This document shows positions 1 to 10,614 of a stretch of 44,539 nt of DNA, in pieces. Source of the DNA: Selaginella moellendorffii (Eukaryota; Streptophyta; Lycopodiopsida; Selaginellales; Selaginellaceae); contig NW_003314279.1 of the NCBI RefSeq assembly GCF_000143415.4, forward strand, positions 2,073,232 through 2,117,770, written 5' to 3'. The position numbers and the translations under genes were made by a program. The notes under the pieces are model-generated. The model did not search any database. It saw only the letters and a list, made by a program, of their open reading frames with translations, and was not told the DNA's origin. Position 1 is the first letter of the stretch; each line of letters begins with the position of its first letter.

Positions 1-763
1 GCGTTGAGGTAGTTGCCACTCGCCCACTCCTTCCTGAGCAAGATCAAGTCATTGTGGAGCGCAATGTGGTGCGTCCCAATCTCCTCAACCTTGCGTATGA
101 GAGGATGATCCAGCACGCCACGCTCCTCCAGCCTAAGTTGCAGTAAACCATCAATCAGAGCAAAGCAAGGAGCCACACCAGATGTGATCTCTCTCAGCCA
201 GAGGTACGTATCCAGGTTGGGAATGATTTGCTTGCGAAGCCAGCTCGATTCAATCTCAAACATGTCGAGCACCTTGGTCATAGCATCCACGAATCGGCCT
301 GATTCATCCACTATATGGAGGGACAGTTCTTCCAAAACCTCAGCTAACATCTTCATTTGCCTCAGCAACTCCGGATTTTTCACTGGAAGTGTGGCCTCGT
401 CAAATCTTCCCTTGAAAACCATCTTGTATGCGGTTGCCACATATCTTATGTCTGACGAGGAGATCTCCGGGCTATCCAGAATGTCATCTGCAAGAAAGAA
501 CCAAGCGATGAACTTTGCAACCGGAACAATCTTCTCGTATGGAATGGTCGGGTAAACATAAGCCGCGAGCAATCCAAGCCTGCTTTCTTGAACAAACACA
601 GCTTTCTCGCTTCCAGGTTGCAACTTCAGAAACTCCGCGCACCACGCATTGATCTGAGCGTCGGCCTTTGCATCGTACAGCGGATTCAGCACTGGAGAGG
701 CAAGAGTTTACACACTGGTGGAATGGAATAGCTTTTCTCCACTGCGAAAATGCTCGCAATGGA
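1..763 (-). pseudogene. MTPSL: MTPSL-A, broken microbial-type terpene synthase, cut by window edge
   Basis: This is the minus-strand copy of the 348-residue terpene synthase found intact at 8736-9782 and 20158-21204; the window holds it down to the codon matching Ala259. Three lesions are visible. A deletion of about 20 bp near 763 removes the ATG present in both other copies (the sequence runs from the conserved CACTTAGGAA straight into ATCCATTG). One C is missing near 708, which shifts the frame after the PPVCK motif. In the metal-binding NSE motif the serine is leucine (NDLILLRKE instead of NDLISLRKE, about 25-51). The DDILD motif is kept near 470-485. No Met lies in the correct frame before DDILD, so an active enzyme is unlikely. 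The region 184-555 is collinear with the intact copies. The C-terminal quarter lies outside the window. Confidence 0.9.
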
Positions 764-801
764 TGCTTCCTAAGTGAATTTTAAACACTGAAAGAAGGCT
801 G

Positions 802-813
802 TTATAAATAAAA
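802..813 (-). promoter_or_regulatory. TATA-like box upstream of MTPSL-A
   Basis: The minus strand reads TTTTATTTATAA here, in the same position relative to the lost start as the TATA-like boxes before MTPSL-B and MTPSL-C. The roughly 150-bp spacer between the PPR and MTPSL copies is conserved in all three blocks. Confidence 0.4.
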
Positions 814-918
814 TTAGAAGCAAATTCAAACTAAACAGTTGAATGGTTGTTGATTTCTGCTAACAACCCTAGGAAACATCCCACACAATATTCCGGATTT
901 GTGATTACAAATCTCTTT

Positions 919-1905
919 TTACTGGCCTTTGTTACCCAGTAATTCGTCTGCGAGCGCGTTTGCCTCTTCATGCCTCCCTTCTCTCGCTAGCTCCTGGATC
1001 ACCGCCTCGTAAGCCTCGGCATTTGGCCTGCCTTTCCTTGAGAGCGTCATCTCTTCCAAAACTTCCATGGCTTTGCTGAGCTCTTTCCCCTGGCACAGCC
1101 CCCTGATCAAGGCCACATAGATATCGTGGCGAGGAGGCGTGCCACTCTGCTTGATGGCCTCGAGAAGCTCCAGAGCTGCGCTCATTCTCCCGGTCCTACA
1201 CAGCCCATCCATCATCACCCTGTATGCGAACATATCCGCCTTGCAGTTCTCGTCGCGCTCCAGTCTCTCGAGCATCTTGCGAGCCTCTTCCAGGTCCCCA
1301 GTCCCACAGAAGCCAGCTCCTGAACGTTCGGCTGGACGTCGTTGTTAATGCCAACCATCTCCTCCAGCAGCTTGTAAGCCACCGTCGGCTTCCCAGCTCT
1401 GCAGAACGCGTCAATGAGAGCAGTGTAAGTCACCACGTTGGGTTGGCATCCCCGCTTGGCCATTCGCTTGAGAACTCTGTGCGCCTCCACCATTCTTTTG
1501 ACTTTGCAGAAGCTGTCGACCAGGCTTGTGTACGTATACACGTCCGGAGAGCAGTCACTGGCAATTATCTCTTCCAGAAGCCTCTCGGCGTCATCCACCA
1601 GTCCAGCATTACAGTATCCTTCCACTAGTGTCGAGAAAGTGACGATGTCAGGGAGGGCTGCCTGCTTGAGCATGTCGTTGAATAACGTGCGAGCCATGTC
1701 GATCTCATCCAGCTTACAAACCCGCCGATCAAGCAGCTGTATACGTGATAACATTCAGGTTGCAAAACTTGGCCTTCATTTCTCCAAACAGCCTGTTCAC
1801 TTCTGGCGCTCTTCCCATCTTGCAAAGTCCGTCAATAAGTATGTTGTAGGTGATGATATCTGGAAGGCACCCTGTTGCTGTCATCTCTTTGGCTGAATGC
1901 CCCAG
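919..1905 (-). pseudogene. P-class PPR protein, copy A, frameshifted
   Basis: Tandem 35-residue P-type motifs of the form V-x-TYxxLIDGxCKxGRxxEA---PD are readable on the minus strand, which groups it with the RFL-like (restorer-of-fertility-like) organellar RNA-binding PPRs. The frame is broken at several places compared with copies B and C: about 2 extra bases near 1738-1745, one missing T near 1727, and near 1310-1350 a 6-bp insertion plus two roughly 8-bp deletions. Motifs are therefore split between the frame at 1215-1754 and the frame at 919-1275. The C-terminus, ending ELLGNKGQ with a stop at 919, is the best preserved of the three copies. The 5' end stops abruptly at a junction with retroelement sequence near 1905, so the N-terminal motifs are missing. 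Confidence 0.85.
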
Positions 1906-3990
1906 ACTATCATTCTCATGATAATCTATGGAGGATGAAGCTAGGGTTGTGTTGTTTGCAAGTGGTTGTCGTTGGATTCATTGTGGTCACTAGAGCCAAA
2001 GTTCTAGCTGGAGTTCTAACACTTCACAATGTTGTGTATTAACTTTGCATTCCTCGCACCACCAATGATGCCACCAAGTTTCAGTCTGCATCTTAAGCAA
2101 TTGTAGCTCTTTCATAAGCTTCTCTTGATATTAAGTCTACTGCTGCACTAGTGTTCAATGCTCCTTAAGCTCACTGAGTGCCAACTCAATGATATGTGCT
2201 AGCTTAGCAACAACACACATCTGGGTTTGGAAGCTTGGCTAAGAGTGGATGTCATGGTGCATGGCAACTTTAAAGAGCATGTCTTTCCCCACCTCTAATG
2301 CATAACTAAATGCTAGTTTGCAAGTTTCATGTTGGCATTTGAGGACTTTGCATTGCACTTCGAGCTTGAGTCCTTGGATGAATACTGACACCATGGGTTT
2401 CTCATTTATTATGAGCGTCTATAGCAAACATGCACACCAATGCATTTTAAATTGGATAGTATAGTTATTGATACTCATTTGCAGCATTTGCCAGAATTAA
2501 AATAGTTCATGTAGAGTTGTTGGTTAGTTTTCTCCATTCCAAATTACTTGAGGAACTTGTTAATCATTGTAGACAATAACCATCATTCATTTGGAAGCAA
2601 AAAAGATGCCCAATATTTTGCTCTTGCTTTCAAGGATCTCTGATCTTGTTATATCTTAAGTAAGTTTGAAATTGATTAATGTGATTATGAGCTAAAATAC
2701 TTGATCTAAAATAGAACTTTGGGAGGTCCATTGCCTTATAAAGGATATGAATAGTGGCCACAATTGATTATGCTCCTTTTTGGAATCTATTATAGACGAT
2801 GAAGATTCATTTACCAACAACGCTATCTAGTAATTAAGTTGGTATATAAGTCATAAGAAGAATTTTCCTCTAAGTTATGTGTGTGTATAAAAGAGTTTAT
2901 ATAGCAACAACTTGACCAATGGGTATGAATAGGCATCAAACTTCTAAAATGTGCCAAATGCCAAAACTAGGTATATGCTATAATGCTGGTTTAGAGCTTG
3001 GAGAGCTCAATCACAAGGTTTTATACTTGCTAGACATTCAAGGATTTTAAAATCATCTTTATAACACTTTATAACCTCTTATGCACTCACTATATACTAG
3101 ATGTTGTTCTCCATTCAAGTAAAAGTTTCTCAATCAATAGAGATGATTAAACACGAGGCATGAAATAGCTATATATACTCTAACCATAAGATGATGCAAA
3201 AGATAATTGTACACTACTCTAAAAATTATGAAACTAAACTCCAAAAACATGTATAACAATCTTGTAAAAAAAATAAACCTAAAAATCTCACTCCACTCAA
3301 AACACTCACTAAAACTAGCAAACATATATCAAGATCAAAAAATATAAAGATCTTGCAACTGCCAACTCCTAGGACTTGTCAAAAAGCTCTATCCAAGATT
3401 TATTTAGCTATGTAAGAAAGATCCATCTACATTATTTAGAATTGTGTGAGAATGCCCTAAACTTTTTTTACATTCTAAATAAAAGAACCCAAGTGAAAAG
3501 CTCTATAAATTACTTAATCTTGGACTAAAACTCATATGTAAGGATTTTAGAGAAAGCTTACAAGTAGATTTATCTATCAAGCCAAAGAAAGATTAAAATA
3601 GTTGAAGATCTATTGTGTATTAAACTCTTGAAGTGATTGTTGCACATGTCATGAATAAAACTTATTTGCATGTTGTGTTCCGAGAATAGAATTGAGAAAT
3701 TTGTAATACTAAAATAAAGTGCTTAACAAGATCTACAAACTTATGAGCTCCATTGCCTAAATCAATAAATAACCAAGGCATAAAGAGGAGAAAACAACTA
3801 TTCTTAGTTTAAAAAGGAAGAAAATTCAAGAAATCCTTAAAATTTAAGCATAGCTAGAATTTTTCCAGTTGGGCACATTTATTCTTACCCTATCACCATA
3901 ATGCAAATCTCTTGAGAATTTGTCTTAAAACCCAAAAAAACGAGCTTAAAAACCAAAGAATAAAGGGGAGGATTGACACCTTAGTAGAGT
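1906..3990 (-). repeat. Ty3-type retroelement gag debris, copy A
   Basis: On the minus strand this stretch matches 16560-18890 (plus) over about 2 kb, including the segment with the gag-like FIQGLKLEIQ motif (copy A counterpart at about 2150-2450). It is full of stops and AT-rich. The junction with the PPR copy at about 1905-2080 is the same as at 18750-18900, so the retroelement was already there when the block was duplicated. No LTR ends were identified. Confidence 0.65.
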
Positions 3991-5104
3991 CACTAAATGT
4001 TAAGAGGGGAGCCTCTCAATAGTAAGGGTCTTCTATGCTTTGGAACTCAAATTAAATTATATCTCTTCTATAAACTTAGCAATGGGAATATTTTAAGGAA
4101 TCTTATTTAAAGGTTATATATATCTTAACTAGTAGGGATCTAGCTCCATTGGGAGTAGTAGAAAATATTTTCAATTTGAAAAGATGTAGTTATAATTGTA
4201 ATTGTTCAAACTATTTCTTTTTCTTGCTTTCTTTTAGCATGTTTATTTTTATAGGTTGCTACCAAGACTTGCAGCTTTGATTCCAATCTATGTATTCTAC
4301 ATCTTTACCAGGTTTGCAAGTCCTTCATGCCTTTTTAGTCATTTCTTTATGGCACTAACTAGGTTTTCTCACAACAAGTTTGAGCCACAAAATCACAGAT
4401 ATCATGCAATAATGGCTTTAGTAACAGTTTGGTGACCTTTCTATGGAAATTCATATTCACAGTTAAGTTCTTAAGCACAATTCTCAGGAATGGAGCTTTA
4501 CCTTAACTTCACAGAAATTGTTCAATGAAAAAGTAACACTACTGAAAAACATTATAAACTAAATGATGAGGAATCGAGTGAGAAAAGAAAAAGTACATAT
4601 ACCTCGAGTAGTCATCAGGGAAAGAGCAATAGGAGTGGCATAAGACTGGATTAGTGTTGTATAGCATTTAAAAGGCTACAAAATAGAGGTGAGACACCAA
4701 ACACCAAGAAAAAAAAATTGAAAAAATGATCAAAAGAATCATAGAACATAAGTAAGGTAAGCTAGAAACCTTCTTAAAGATCTACCTGTGTATCTTAAAA
4801 TAATAAGGTCCATCACCAATCATTCCCTCTACATTTAGAAGTCCCAATTGTAGAGCCGATTTCATGTTATAGGTAAGTCGGAATCACAGCAGCAACAATA
4901 GCATCACCAGCAAGATGCACTCAAGGCTGCACAAGAATTCTCCACCAGTATTTTGGGAATGGTCACATGTATATAGTGGTGATACTAGCATTGGTGAGTA
5001 GGTTGGTGCGAGGGACAAGGACAAAGATCTCACAAGGAATAAGGAAAAGGATCTTGTGGGGTTAGCCACCGCCCATGAGCAGTGGAAGATGTTTTTCAAA
5101 TACA
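3991..5104. other. AT-rich intergenic DNA, no gene recognised
   Basis: Low-GC sequence with only short frames. A somewhat GC-richer patch at about 4870-5110 reads as LVGLATAHEQWKMFFKYI on the plus strand before a stop. It could be debris of a gene, but I do not recognise it. Confidence 0.5.
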
Positions 5105-5385
5105 TCATGATGGCTTAATTCTTCACTTATGTTGGAGACATTTGTATGATTCTGGCACTTGCAGGTACCAAAATACTTCTGTGTTTGCAGCATTTACAGA
5201 TATCCTTTCTTCGTGATTACAGAGTGGGACCTTTATTTTTTTCAAAAAAGTCAATGGATATTTTGGGATATAGGAAATCATCATGCTTTTTATGTTTTGC
5301 TATTAGAGCTAAAGTAAGTTCTTTGATTGGGGTGTGTTTTTGTGTCACAGCTTTAAATGGGAGTATATTAATGGCTGTCTGGAAG
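5105..5385 (+). repeat. Left arm of a large inverted repeat
   Basis: The sequence from about 5118 (ATTCTTCACTTATG) to 5385 reappears in reverse complement at 6983-7275 with scattered differences. Both arms share the readable stretch VGPLFFS-KS-DILGYRKS followed by CFAIR-KVSSL-GVCFCVTA. The right arm carries about 18 extra bases ending TTTCTCACAG, which looks like a splice acceptor. The content is not assigned to a known family. Confidence 0.75.
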
Positions 5386-6982
5386 TCCCAATTGTAGAGC
5401 CAATTTCATGTTATAATTTAGTATTTAAAAATCTCTGATACCTCAAACTTAACAGACCTTAGCACCATGTTGAAACTTGACTTATTTCGGTTTACAAAGT
5501 TCTTTTAGAAAAAAAAAGAGTGTTTTTATCTATACAAAACTACTGTTTACAGTGTTTAATGTTTGGTTTTTGAGAAGCTTGATCTCTTCTCCTGTTGGTT
5601 TTGGTATTTCATAGATATAGCATGTTCACTCTCAAGATGACAAACAAGCTTTGTGATGGCTTTTTATATTTTAGATAGCACATGCCTTGCCTACTCAAGC
5701 TCCAACTCATGTTGTTGGTCCCACAACTAAGGCAAGCAATGGCCAATGCATCTCTGGAGCTTCCTTGGGAGCTTGGTTGCAGATCCACTCCACTAGGAGA
5801 ATCAAATGAGCAGATGCGACTGTGTAGTGTGCAGCGATCTAACAAGGTTTTTGGTTTTTTTTTTCCTCCAAGCTCTAATCAACCGAATCATATTTGCCAT
5901 TACTGCTCCTCGTTTCTGTGCTCTCTTCCCATAAGGGCCATCTTTGGTGACACGACCTTTACCAGTCCATTTAAAATCCATGATAGTCATAGCCATAAAA
6001 TTTTGTGTGGCCGTCCCATTTGATTGTGCTTTTTCTTTCTTCCCTTCTCATAATAAATGATCACCACTAAACAACTTGTAAGAATCCAAGATCCATTCTC
6101 AAGGTGACAAGAAGTGGATGAATTGGTGTAAAAAAAAAGAGAGGAAAGAGTGTGTTCTAGGAATTAATATGATGGTAAACCTTATTGTTTCAGGTATTTT
6201 TTGCAAAAAGAATATAAGGAGTTTAAACTGGATAGAAACGATTTTAGTGATTTAGTGTTTGACATTTTGTTTCAATTGTTTTAGTTTTTTGTTATGGAGA
6301 ACAAGTGTTTTGAGAAAGAGATACATATTATACAAAATCTAGGTAACATCTGAAAGATGATAGTGGTTGGATTTGTATATTTAGGTTTATAATTTAGGAG
6401 ATTATTTTATGACTTAGAACATTGTTCCCTAGTAAAGCTTTTTTAAAGAGTCATGTGTTTGTTATTAATTAATAAATTATACTACTTATTGTAGACTATT
6501 GTCTATTAGCCTGCCTATTCACTTGCCTAAAAATCTGCTCTTGGCATAGACTACAATGTGTTTCTTTATAAATTTTTTTGAATATGGTTCTGAATATGGT
6601 TAACAACTAATTTGGTCTTAAGGGATGACAAAACCAGTGAATAAAAATGAAAGTATACTATATTTACAAACTGATACAATTGTAATAGATGCACATAAAA
6701 GAGCAATGCATGTACAAATCTGTTTGAGGTCTCCTGATTTAATGCAGAATAATCATGATGGTCAATGTGAGACACATTAACTAAGAGCTATGGATAGAAT
6801 GTGTGTATTTTGTAATGTTTTTCTTTTTAAGAGTGAATTGAAGTCTCAATATTGTCATGGTGGTCGCATTTCTTTGACAAACAATTTAGAGTTTCCTGTA
6901 TTGATAAAAGATTTACTTGAAGGCAAAAATCATCATACAAACTTTTATTAGAAACTACAATAGTGCCCTTGCTTTTGCATCT
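5386..6982. other. Spacer between inverted-repeat arms, no gene recognised
   Basis: About 1.6 kb. A moderately GC-rich patch lies at 5690-6000; the rest is AT-rich with stops in all frames. No transposase motif, tRNA or known domain was recognised. Confidence 0.5.
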
Positions 6983-7275
6983 ATCTGTTAATATACTACC
7001 ATTAAAAGCTGTGACACAAAAACACACCCCAACCAAAGAACTTACTTTAACTCTAATAGCAAAACATAAAATGCATAATGATTTCCTATATCCCAAAATA
7101 TCCACTGACTTTTCTGAAAAAAATAGAGGTCCCACTCTGTAATCACAAAGAAAGGATGGTTGTAAACGCTACAAACACAAAATTATTTTGGTACCTATAA
7201 GTGCCAGAATCATACAAATGTCTCCACCTGTGAGAAAGAAACCTAACATAAGTGAAGAATCTAGCCACCATTGTG
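6983..7275 (-). repeat. Right arm of the large inverted repeat
   Basis: Reverse-complement partner of 5105-5385. The arms point toward each other around a 1.6-kb spacer, a layout shared by foldback or long-TIR DNA transposons. No convincing target-site duplication or transposase was found. Confidence 0.75.
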
Positions 7276-7838
7276 TATTTGAAACAAAAGGTTTGTGTAC
7301 CAAATTGAGGAAAATGGTATTTTCAAGGGGCTCGCTCTCCTTGTTTCATTCCCAACACTGTGCAATGACAACATCAAACCCTTAGATATATGAAACGTTT
7401 TAAGAGTGTTATGTTATATCTAAGCCATCCATCTTAAAAATCCAAGAATATCTAACCCCCGATGCCAATAGCACTTTTAAATAAAGAAGTACTAGCAAAA
7501 GTCCTAGCTACACTGGGATCATTGTGTTTATTCCTGATGTTTTAGTAATTTCAAAGAGTTGTGATTGTAATTGTAATTTTTAACATAATCATAATAATAA
7601 CATACATAGTTAAACATAATATAATATTTATAATAAAAATTCCTTCTACAATTGACTCTATCACATAATAAATATAACTCATAACATTATATCATAATTA
7701 AAACTCTAATTGTTAAGTGAAGTTTTGGATCTTTTATAAATGGAATTGCTCACTGTGGGATCAATGTAATATTGAATCAGTCAAATACTCTTTGTTTCAT
7801 AGAATGAAACATTTATAGAACAAGTCATCACATTCCCG
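7276..7838. other. AT-rich intergenic DNA before block B
   Basis: No gene seen. It joins the PPR-B fragment near 7839, at a different point of the PPR than the retroelement junction of copies A and C. Copy B is therefore independently truncated on its 5' side. Confidence 0.5.
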
Positions 7839-8549
7839 ACACTAGTGGAAGGATACTGTAATGCTGGACTGGTGGATGACGCCGAGAGGCTTCTGGAAGA
7901 GATGGTTGCCAGTGACTGCTCTCCGGACGTGTATACGTACACAAGCCTGGTCAACGGCTTCTGCAAAGTCAAAAGAATGGTGGAGGCGCACAGAGTTCTC
8001 AAGCGAATGGCCAAGGGGGGATGCCAGCCCAACGTGGTGACTTACACTGCTCTCATCGACGCGTTCTGCAGAGCTGGGAAGCCGATGGTGGCTTACAAGC
8101 TGCTGGAGGAGATGGTTGGCAACGGCGTCCAGCCGAACTTTATCACGTACAGGAGCTTGATCGGTGGCTTCTGTGGGACTGGGGACCTGGAAGAGGCTCA
8201 CAAGATGCTCAAGAGACTGGAGCGCAACGAGAACTGCAAGGCGGATATGTTCGCATACCGGGTGATGATGGACGGGCTGTGTAGAACCGGGAGAATGAGC
8301 GCAGCTCTGGAGCTTCTCGAGGCCATCAAGCAGAGTGGCACGCCTCCTCGCCACGATATCTATGTGGCGTTGATCAGGGGGCTGTGCCAGCGGAAAGAGC
8401 TCGGCAAAGCCATGGAAGTTTTGGAAGAGATGACACTCTCAGAGGAAAGGCAGGCCAAATGCCAAGGCTTACGAGGCAGTGATCCAGGAGCTAGCGAGAG
8501 AAGGGAGACACGAAAAGGCAAATGCACTCTCAGACGAATTACTTGGTAA
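7839..8549 (+). pseudogene. P-class PPR protein, copy B, 5'-truncated and frameshifted
   Basis: About 195 codons of P-type PPR motifs (for example VYTYTSLVNGFCKVKRM and MFAYRVMMDGLCRTGRM) run openly from the shared TTCCCGACACTAGTGG point. No start codon with an upstream PPR region is present; the sequence before it is unrelated AT-rich DNA. Near 8436-8442 one extra G (CTCTCAGAGGAAAGG, against CTCTCAAGGAAAGG in copy A) shifts the frame, so the usual ending is replaced by an unrelated basic tail stopping at 8549. Homology to copies A and C continues past the stop to about 8730. The family would bind organellar RNA; this copy looks non-functional. Confidence 0.82.
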
Positions 8550-8680
8550 CAAAGGCCAGTAAAACGAGATTTGTAATCACAAATCCGGAACATTGTGTGA
8601 ACACTATCTGGGATGTTTCCTAAGGTTTTTCGCAGAAATCAACAACCATTCAACTATTTAGTTTGAATTTACTTCTAGTT

Positions 8681-8692
8681 TTATTTATAAGG
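8681..8692 (+). promoter_or_regulatory. Putative TATA box of MTPSL-B
   Basis: TTATTTATAAGG lies about 45-55 bp before the MTPSL-B ATG at 8736. The same position carries TTTATATATAAGG before MTPSL-C and a matching box before MTPSL-A. Confidence 0.55.
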
Positions 8693-8735
8693 GCTCTTTT
8701 TCAGTGTTTGAAATTCACTTAGGAACTCTTCTTTC

Positions 8736-9782
8736 ATGGCTCTTCCATCCATTGCGAGCATTTTCGCAGCAGAGAAAAGCTATTCCATTCCACCAGTGTG
8801 TAAACTCCTTGCCTCTCCAGTGTTGAATCCGCTGTACGATGCAAAGGCCGACGCTCAGATCGATGCGTGGTGCGCGGAGTTTCTGAAGTTGCAACCTGGA
8901 AGCGAGAAAGCTGTGTTTGTTCAAGAAAGCAGGCTTGGATTGCTCGCGGCTTATGTTTACCCCAGCATTCCATACGAGAAGATTGTTCCGGTTGCAAAGT
9001 TCTTCGCTTGGTTCTTTCTTGCAGATGACATTCTGGATAGCCCGGAGATCTCCTCGTCAGACATAAGATATGTGGCAACCGCATACAAGATGGTTTTCAA
9101 GGGAAGATTTGACGAGGCCACGCTTCCAGTGAAAAATCCGGAGCTGCTGAGGCAAATGAAGATGTTATCTGAGGTTTTGGAAGAACTGTCCCTCCATATA
9201 GTGGATGAATCAGGCCGATTCGTGGATGCTATGACCAAGGTGCTCGACATGTTTGAGATTGAATCGAGCTGGCTTCGCAAGCAAATCATTCCCAACCTGG
9301 ATACGTACCTCTGGCTGAGAGAGATCACATCTGGTGTGGCTCCTTGCTTTGCTCTGATTGATGGTTTACTGCAACTTAGGCTGGAGGAGCGTGGCGTGCT
9401 GGATCATCCTCTCATACGCAAGGTTGAGGAGATTGGGACGCACCACATTGCGCTCCACAATGACTTGATCTCTCTCAGGAAGGAGTGGGCGAGTGGAAAC
9501 TACCTCAACGCCGTGCCCATTCTTGCCAGCAATTGTAAGTGTGGCTTGAACGAGGCAATCGGCAAGGTTGCGAGCATGGTGGAGGATTTGGAGAAGGATT
9601 TCGCCCAGACAAAGCATGAGATCATTTCAAGTGGGCTTGCCATGAAGCAAGGAGTCATGGACTATGTGAACGGCATAGAGGTGTGGATGGCCGGAAACGT
9701 AGAATGGGGATGGACGAGCGCTAGATACCATGGAATTGGGTGGATCCCTCCTGCAGAAAAATCAGGGACCTTCCAACTCTAG
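8736..9782 (+). CDS. MTPSL: MTPSL-B, microbial terpene synthase-like protein
   Basis: A single-exon frame of 348 residues beginning MALPSIASIF and ending EKSGTFQL. It has the class I terpene synthase hallmarks: aspartate-rich DDILD at residues 97-101, NSE metal-binding motif NDLISLRKE at 242-250 (Asn242, Ser246 and Glu250 ligands), a candidate pyrophosphate-sensor Arg195 47 residues before the NSE motif, and a C-terminal SARY (Arg330-Tyr331). The length and single alpha-domain fit the microbial-type synthases known from Selaginella (MTPSL), not the 550-850-residue seed-plant enzymes. The reaction is ionisation and cyclisation or hydrolysis of a prenyl diphosphate; the chain length used and the product cannot be read from sequence. 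No plastid transit peptide is evident, so a cytosolic site is an inference. A TATA-like box lies just upstream. It is about 94% identical (21 differences) to MTPSL-C, and unlike most neighbours has no lesion. Confidence 0.95.
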   Translation: MALPSIASIFAAEKSYSIPPVCKLLASPVLNPLYDAKADAQIDAWCAEFLKLQPGSEKAVFVQESRLGLLAAYVYPSIPYEKIVPVAKFFAWFFLADDILDSPEISSSDIRYVATAYKMVFKGRFDEATLPVKNPELLRQMKMLSEVLEELSLHIVDESGRFVDAMTKVLDMFEIESSWLRKQIIPNLDTYLWLREITSGVAPCFALIDGLLQLRLEERGVLDHPLIRKVEEIGTHHIALHNDLISLRKEWASGNYLNAVPILASNCKCGLNEAIGKVASMVEDLEKDFAQTKHEIISSGLAMKQGVMDYVNGIEVWMAGNVEWGWTSARYHGIGWIPPAEKSGTFQL

Positions 9783-10080
9783 ATTGTTGCTCAGTTCTAT
9801 CAAATAAGCAAATTGAAAAGCACCGTAGATGTGGTATCAACATCAAACACGCAGCTCAGATCTTCTATGGTATGGGCAAGAGGGACAAGTTCACCTGGGA
9901 TCTTTTGCTGGTTGCCTGCTGCAAAAACGGGCACTTTGATGAAGCGCACTGTGATGGGCATCTTGATTCTGCCAAGGTAGTTGTTAGCAAAATGCCTGCT
10001 TGCAACTTGGTCTCGTGGACGACGATGCTGGGGGCTTTATCTCAGCTCGCGGATGTAGAAAGCACTTTTGAAGAGATGAT

Positions 10081-10322
10081 TACGTATGGAAGAGAATCAA
10101 AGAGGCAGCTGGCTTCCTCAAGGCGTTGGCTTTGGGTGTAGGCGACGAGCAGCGTTGTGACGGAGACAAGATCGTGATGCGGCATCTGATCCTGAAAGAA
10201 GCGCTCCGACTCTTTCAGGAGGCCGCAGTGGACGTAGCCGGAAAGGATTGCCGTGCAAGTCGAGAGATTCCTCACAAGCTGGAAGAGCTCCAGAGAAGAC
10301 TCCAGATGCCAGTGACGGGAGA
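10081..10322 (-). other. Inverted, relocated PPR segment inside PPR copy B
   Basis: This piece reads on the minus strand as PPR sequence (LSTCTAILSGYVHCGLLKES, then LVSVTTLLVAYTQSQRLEEA). In copy C the matching sequence (about 21745-21957) lies on the plus strand within one open frame. In copy B it is followed by a 38-bp segment (10323-10360, starting CACGATGTCGTC) in forward orientation, which in copy C precedes it. The ancestral order A-B-C-D has thus become A-C(inverted)-B-D. The inverted piece keeps 12 bp (encoding part of GYVHCGLLKES) that copy C has lost. Confidence 0.88.
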
Positions 10323-10402
10323 CACGATGTCGTCTCGTGCACTTGCGCAATTGCAGCATTGCTGTGTGTTGGAACGCCATAGCCACGGGATTAACCCAGT
10401 GC

Positions 10403-10614
10403 NNNNNNNNNNNNNNNNNNNNNNNNNNNNNNNNNNNNNNNNNNNNNNNNNNNNNNNNNNNNNNNNNNNNNNNNNNNNNNNNNNNNNNNNNNNNNNNNNN
10501 NNNNNNNNNNNNNNNNNNNNNNNNNNNNNNNNNNNNNNNNNNNNNNNNNNNNNNNNNNNNNNNNNNNNNNNNNNNNNNNNNNNNNNNNNNNNNNNNNNNN
10601 NNNNNNNNNNNNNN
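10403..10614. other. Assembly gap (212 N)
   Basis: Run of N inside the PPR copy B pseudogene. It sits within duplicated sequence, so a misjoin here is possible. Confidence 0.99.

Noticed and set aside
184-555. Open plus-strand frame of 123 codons, repeated in antisense at 8957-9328 and 20379-20750
   Set aside because: It is the reverse strand of the MTPSL coding sequence. Its conservation follows from that of the synthase, and it has no family motif of its own.
9740-10141. Separate small protein starting inside the end of MTPSL-B
   Set aside because: Its first codons overlap MTPSL-B in another frame, and the rest is the PPR pseudogene.
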